From NCBI GenBank assembly GCA_008921705.1, contig VFFE01007127.1, positions 317,550 through 381,549 on the forward strand: a stretch of DNA of 64,000 nucleotides. Direction: 5' to 3'. Of the stretch, positions 59,383 to 64,000 are shown piece by piece. The DNA is from Burhinus oedicnemus (lineage: Eukaryota; Chordata; Aves; Charadriiformes; Burhinidae). The stretch's first letter is position 1. Each line of letters begins with the position of its first letter. The notes under the pieces are model-generated. The model had not been told where the DNA came from and ran no database searches. It saw only the letters and a list, made by a program, of their open reading frames with translations. The translations under genes were made by a program, and so were the position numbers.

Positions 59383-61524
59383 TCTTGTTTTCGCAATTCC
59401 TCTCCTTTTACTCAGTTTTGCATGAAGAAATCCAAATAAAACAAAAAACCCTCCCAAATATTCAATTGAAAACAAAAGTGACAAAAGCAAAAGGTTTAGA
59501 GCATGGACTTTGAAAAACTTATATTGGAAATAAAATCAGAACTTCCCCCAGCACTCCTCATTTATAGAGGCTAAAACCCCTACAGATTTAATAAATGCAT
59601 GGAAGTATGTATGGAGTAAGCTTGAGCCGACTTCCAATGCTTAAGATAACACTTATCACTTGGGAAATATTTTTAATGTCTTAAAATTCAAAGAGGTCCA
59701 TTCAGAGATTCTTCCACAGCAGTTATTTAAAATAGTCGATGTAAACTATAACTTGAAACAGATTTTCAGAATTTCCAATTAAACAGGCATCCCCCAGTCC
59801 TAATTTTTTTTTTCTAAATTTTTTTTAAAATCTCATTTAAAACCCCCAAAGCATCCAGAAATGTTTATGGAAAGTTTTTCACATGTCTAAGACAGCTGCA
59901 AGACTTCCAGCTTCACACATAATTCGGCGCTTCCTGCAGCAGCGCAGACCAGCGTGCCTTGGATTTCTTGGCGGCTTTTCTCACCAATGGCTTTAACAAG
60001 GCTCGGAGGTACGAAAGGCTGATAAGGGGGATGTCTAGGAAAAATTAAGAGCAGGGTGGGATGACGAGAGGCAGCTCCTCGCCTCCCCTCCTCCCTTGGA
60101 GTTCTCTGTACTGGGCAACTTGGACATTTCAGCATCTCGGGGCTGGGGGCAGCTGGTGGATGGTAATTACAGCCGAGCCCCGAATGCAGAACATCCCGGT
60201 GCAGGGTGACAGAGCCAAGACAAACCCCAGCAACAGGCAGAGGGGAATATGTGACAAGGAAATAATTCCCCAGCCTGGGGTTTCACCTACCCTTCCCCTC
60301 CTGTGGGCCAGTAGCCCTCAACCCCCAGCACCTGCGTCAGCGGAGAGGCGAAGCCCCTGCCCCAGCACCACCCATCGCCTCCCCAGCACAGCATCCACAG
60401 GAGCCCCTTCCCTGCAAACAGAGCAGGCACAGGGAGAATGACTGGCTTGTGCTCTGGCTTGTAGCCAGACTCACCGCCTTTTCCCTAACAAGACAGACAG
60501 TTGACTGTAAATTGGCATAAAAATATACATATTTGCATAAATCCTGGGGCAGACCATGCATAGCTCATGCCTTCCCTTTTTAAAACGTGGTGCCTCCTCC
60601 TATGCAGAGATGGTTATGTGCACGCAATGAATAAATGCAAGATAACCTCATGACAATTCCAATAGGAGCCTCAACTTTCTTTAGTCGCAATACGATGAAA
60701 AAAAGAGGGAGGAAGGAGGAGGAGGGCCCCTTAGTGCTATTTTCAGATATTATTAACAAAGATCAAAAGGAAAGTCAGACCCCTCCAAACGGTGTGGTGC
60801 TGCAAGCCCAGCCAGAGCAGATGCTGGTGGGACAGGGTCACACGCCTGGGTTCCCAGTGCTCTGCTGGGAACACCCTGCAGGTTCCAGAAACTCACGTAG
60901 CAGGCTTAAAATTCAGTAAGGACAAAACGAGAAATCCAGTAACAGATGTCTAAAGAGAGAGAGGGGAAGGGATCTGTTTGGACTTGTGAGAGTAAAGAAA
61001 ACGAAGTATGCAAATCACTTCTCAATTTCATACAAAAACACCCCTTTTAAGGTTTGAGCCAGGGAATAGAGAAAAACAAGAGTTCACTTCCGTTTGCTCA
61101 TAAACCTGGAGGAAAGGACGGCATGAGACTTGGCTCATGTGGCCAGGCACACCATGCATCTGTGCAGGAGAGCTCCCTGATGCACATCCCGCTCTTCACA
61201 ACCCAGGTCGGCATTCCTCCCAAGTTTGGTAAGTCCAAACCATCCTGTGCAGCGGCTGAACCAAGTCAGTGTCAAGAAACAAACTTTTAGCTTCAGGCAT
61301 TGCTGCCATTATCCCTCCAGAAAAGACAACAGAGCTTTTTCCACAGCCTGTTACAAGTGCAACCCAACACATGGCACAGACTTGCTCAGGGCTGGGCACC
61401 TTCATCAGGTTTCCTGACCCCAGTCTGTGCCACTCCACAGAGTTTTCCTCCAGGAACACCCTCTGGATAAGCAAGTAATACCAAAGGATGCTTATTGCTG
61501 GAAGGTGCAGAGGAGATCCCACAG
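59383..61524. other. Unique non-coding sequence
   Basis: No transposon or gene recognised. A short GC-richer part lies near 59930-60420, with overlapping frames on both strands. Confidence 0.5.
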
Positions 61525-62231
61525 GAATCATAGAATGGTTTAGGTTGGAAGGGACCTTAAAGATCATCCAGTTCCATCCCCCCTGCCATTGGCAGGGACA
61601 CCTCCCACTAGACCTGGATGCTCCCATCCAACATGGCCTTGAACACCTCCAGGGATGAGGCAGCCACAGCTTCTCTGGGCAACCTGGGCCAGTGCCTCAC
61701 CACCCTCAGAGGGAAAAATTTCTTCCTGACATCTAATCTAAATCTCCCCTCTCCCAGTTTGAAGCCATTACCCTTTGTCCTATCACTACATGCCCTTGTA
61801 AAAAGTCCCTCTCCAGCTTTCTTGTAGGCCCCCTTCAGATACTGGAAAGCTGCTCTACCGTCTCCCTGGAGCCTTCTCTTCTCCAGGCTGAACACCCCCA
61901 ACTCCCAGCCTGTCCCCTCACAGCAGCGCTGCTCCAGCTCTCGGATCATCTTGGTGGCCTCCTCTGGACCCGCTCCAACAGGTCCGTATCCTGCTGTTGG
62001 GGGCCCCAGCGCTGGAGGCAGCACTTCAGGGGGGTCTCCCCAGAACGGAGCAGAGGGGCAGAATCCCCTCCCTCGCCCTGCTGGTCACGCTGCTGGGGAT
62101 GCAGCCCAGGATGCGGGTGGCTTTCTGGGCTGCCAGTGCCCATTGCCGGCTCATGTTGAGCTTCTCATCCACCAGCACCCCCAAGTCCTTCTCCTTGGGG
62201 CTGCTCTCCATCCAGTCTCCACCCAGCCTAG
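61525..62231 (-). mobile_element. CR1 LINE, 0.7-kb 3' portion
   Basis: A minus-strand CR1, 3' end at 61525 (AATCATAGAATGGTTTAGG in plus orientation). Reading minus, ORF2 remnants include [16 protein letters not shown] near the 5' end. Then comes a long frame (62024-61608) with [12 protein letters not shown] and [17 protein letters not shown]. One frameshift separates the two. The element is 5'-truncated at almost the same consensus point as the copy at 49031. It lacks the RT catalytic domain and cannot be active. Confidence 0.97.
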
Positions 62232-64000
62232 ATTTGTGGGAATTGGGTGGACAGCAGCATGCCCACCACTGTTGGCAGCCAAGGGCCTCTCTCTTCCCTG
62301 TCCGGTGCGTTCAGACCATGTTTTGCTCAGCCTGAAGCTCATGGTTATGGATTCCAGTTTTCAACCTTAAAATCCTACTCCTTGAAGTAAAAGCGAATTA
62401 ACTGGAATATCAAGAGGTCTTTCTTTCTACTTAGAAAAATCTTGAATGCAGCAAAAAAGCACCAGCTTCTCTCCAGGCTAACATCACCCCACACACCCTG
62501 GCTGAGCCACTTTAAAAGACCCAGTTGAACCCCTCCTCTGCCTGTGTATTGCTAGGGACAATAAAACTCGCTGTATCATTGCTGGCTGTAGCAGAAAGAC
62601 ATAAAAGAAAGAGCCTCAATGCCGGAATTAATACAAAACCGCTAACCAAACATCAGCCTCGCCATTGCCTACTTCCACACGTGGAGAGCTGAGCATGAAC
62701 TCAGTGCTTTTGATTTGGTACCACACCGAGCATCAAAACACAGCACTGAAACCAGAAATCCGCCTGCCATTTCCTGGCGATGTCATTCCAGGGCACGCAG
62801 AGGGACACGATGTGGAGGCTGAAGGGTTAAACGAATGCTCCCATTCAGCCACCATCTGATGTGTGCACATTCAAAGTGCTAATTATGTCTAACAAAGACA
62901 ATGCACAAAGCCCTACACTATACTGTAGAAGATTTCAATAATGCCAGTACAGCTTATTAGGATAATTTTTTGTGGGTTAAAATAGAGGACGAATATTTAA
63001 AACCTGCACGGGTATTTGTACGCAACGTCCCTAAGCGTAGTGAAATCTGAATTAAGAGCAATTATCAGAAAGATATTGTGTGTTCTGTACTGTAAGTCTA
63101 TGACCTGGCCCAAAGGTCCTTCAAGTACTAACAGAGAACGCTGCAGGGAAATTTAATCAGCCATGTGTTGGGGACATCTCAGTTGGAAACCAAGATGGAC
63201 GTAGGTAAAGCAAAAGAACCGGAGAGACATTTTCAGAAGTGGTCTCCAGAGATCAGAGGGAAGGTTTGCATTGCCGAATCACAAGGTTTCCCCACAGCAA
63301 AGTTGTCAGCCTGGGTCTAAAACAGGGAGAGGTGGTACACAGCTGGAACACGACCCTCGCCTCCTCCACTCTTTTCCAGATTAACAGGGAAAATACAAGT
63401 ATGCGTGTGGAAAGAGCTGTAACACTGGAGTTCAGCCTGCCAAAATAATGAGAAGCTGCTGAGGTTAACGTGGGGACAGCTGGGACTTGAGCCACAAGCC
63501 CCATCCCTCCCATGCAGGCAGCTGAGCATCAGCCGAGTGAGTCGGCAACGCTTGCACTGGGGCAGCTGAGGCAGAAGGGAGACAGGTGCTGAAAAAGGAG
63601 TAGCTAGCAGTATATATATGCACACATATATATGCATATATACATGCATAACAGCAGCAGCACAGAGAGCCAGGTCCAAGTCCAAGCAGTAAGCAAGTGC
63701 AAGATTAGTACTGTTTTAATTATAGAACTTCTGGCTTTTTTTTTTTTTGGACTGTGTCTGCATTTTTATGTTTATGGAGTATAGATACCCAGGAGGCGAA
63801 TCTCAAAGCACCTCCTCCTATTCATTATTACTTGGCATTGCAGAACCTGGGAGCCCAAGGCATCATCATGCCCCAACATGTGGGCGCACGCTGCAACATC
63901 TGAGTTAGTCCCTCCAACAGTGATGAAAAGCAGAATTAAAATGTGGGTTTGCGCTTCTTGTGGCTTTTTGAAGTGTTATACATTGCAGTGGTATTTATTA
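62232..64000. other. Unique non-coding sequence
   Basis: No gene or transposon recognised. It contains a TA/TG dinucleotide stretch (63611-63650) and a T13 run (63736-63748). Confidence 0.5.
63611..63650 (+). repeat. TA/TG/CA dinucleotide stretch
   Basis: TATATATATG, CACACATATATATG and CATATATACATG blocks in succession. Confidence 0.85.

Noticed and set aside
1..64000. CRISPR arrays, phage or defence islands, bacterial operons
   Set aside because: The CR1 elements, LTR and low gene density show vertebrate nuclear DNA, and no regularly spaced direct repeats exist.

Overview
The window looks like 64 kb of bird nuclear chromosome. The evidence is nine CR1 LINE remnants, several with the avian CR1 3' tail (ATTCTATG-type octamers, no poly-A tail), an 800-bp solo retroviral LTR, and long unique sequence with many short homopolymer and dinucleotide runs. 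There is nothing prokaryotic: no operons, CRISPR array, rRNA or recognisable tRNA. I could not identify the coding sequence of any host gene. The open reading frames present are short and mostly lack splice support or a recognisable protein family, so they are recorded only as low-confidence candidates.

Layout. Positions 1-11.9 kb are unique sequence with simple repeats. From 11 to 14.5 kb there are two short CR1 tails, a polypurine tract, a CpG-dense patch (13.5-13.7 kb) and an unassigned minus-strand reading frame. From 14.5 to 27 kb the sequence is mostly unique, with one degenerate 74-bp tandem duplication (20.94-21.09 kb) and two reading frames worth checking (17.84-18.13 kb plus; 26.88-27.22 kb minus). 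From 27.85 to 30.8 kb is the most CpG-rich part, the best candidate for a promoter or first exon, and it is broken by a 50-N assembly gap (30278-30327). From 30.8 to 40 kb lie a G22 run, a CR1 whose C-terminal frame is still open (32.69-33.05 kb), an imperfect inverted repeat (38.57-38.68 kb) and an older CR1 tail. From 40.1 to 41.65 kb there is an old, heavily mutated CR1 that still shows the remains of its reverse-transcriptase catalytic box. From 46 to 56 kb come four CR1-related or duplication features and three T/G-rich tracts. From 57.7 to 59.4 kb an AT-rich block is followed by the solo LTR with 5-bp target-site duplications. A 0.7-kb minus-strand CR1 (61.5-62.2 kb) is the last large feature.

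The window is most economically read as intergenic or long-intron sequence near a gene whose promoter may lie around 28-31 kb. No new biological system was found. The most useful leads are the CpG-rich, gap-interrupted block, the solo LTR, the ancient CR1 body and the inverted repeat at 38.6 kb. All family assignments come from recognising motifs by eye; no database search or alignment was run.
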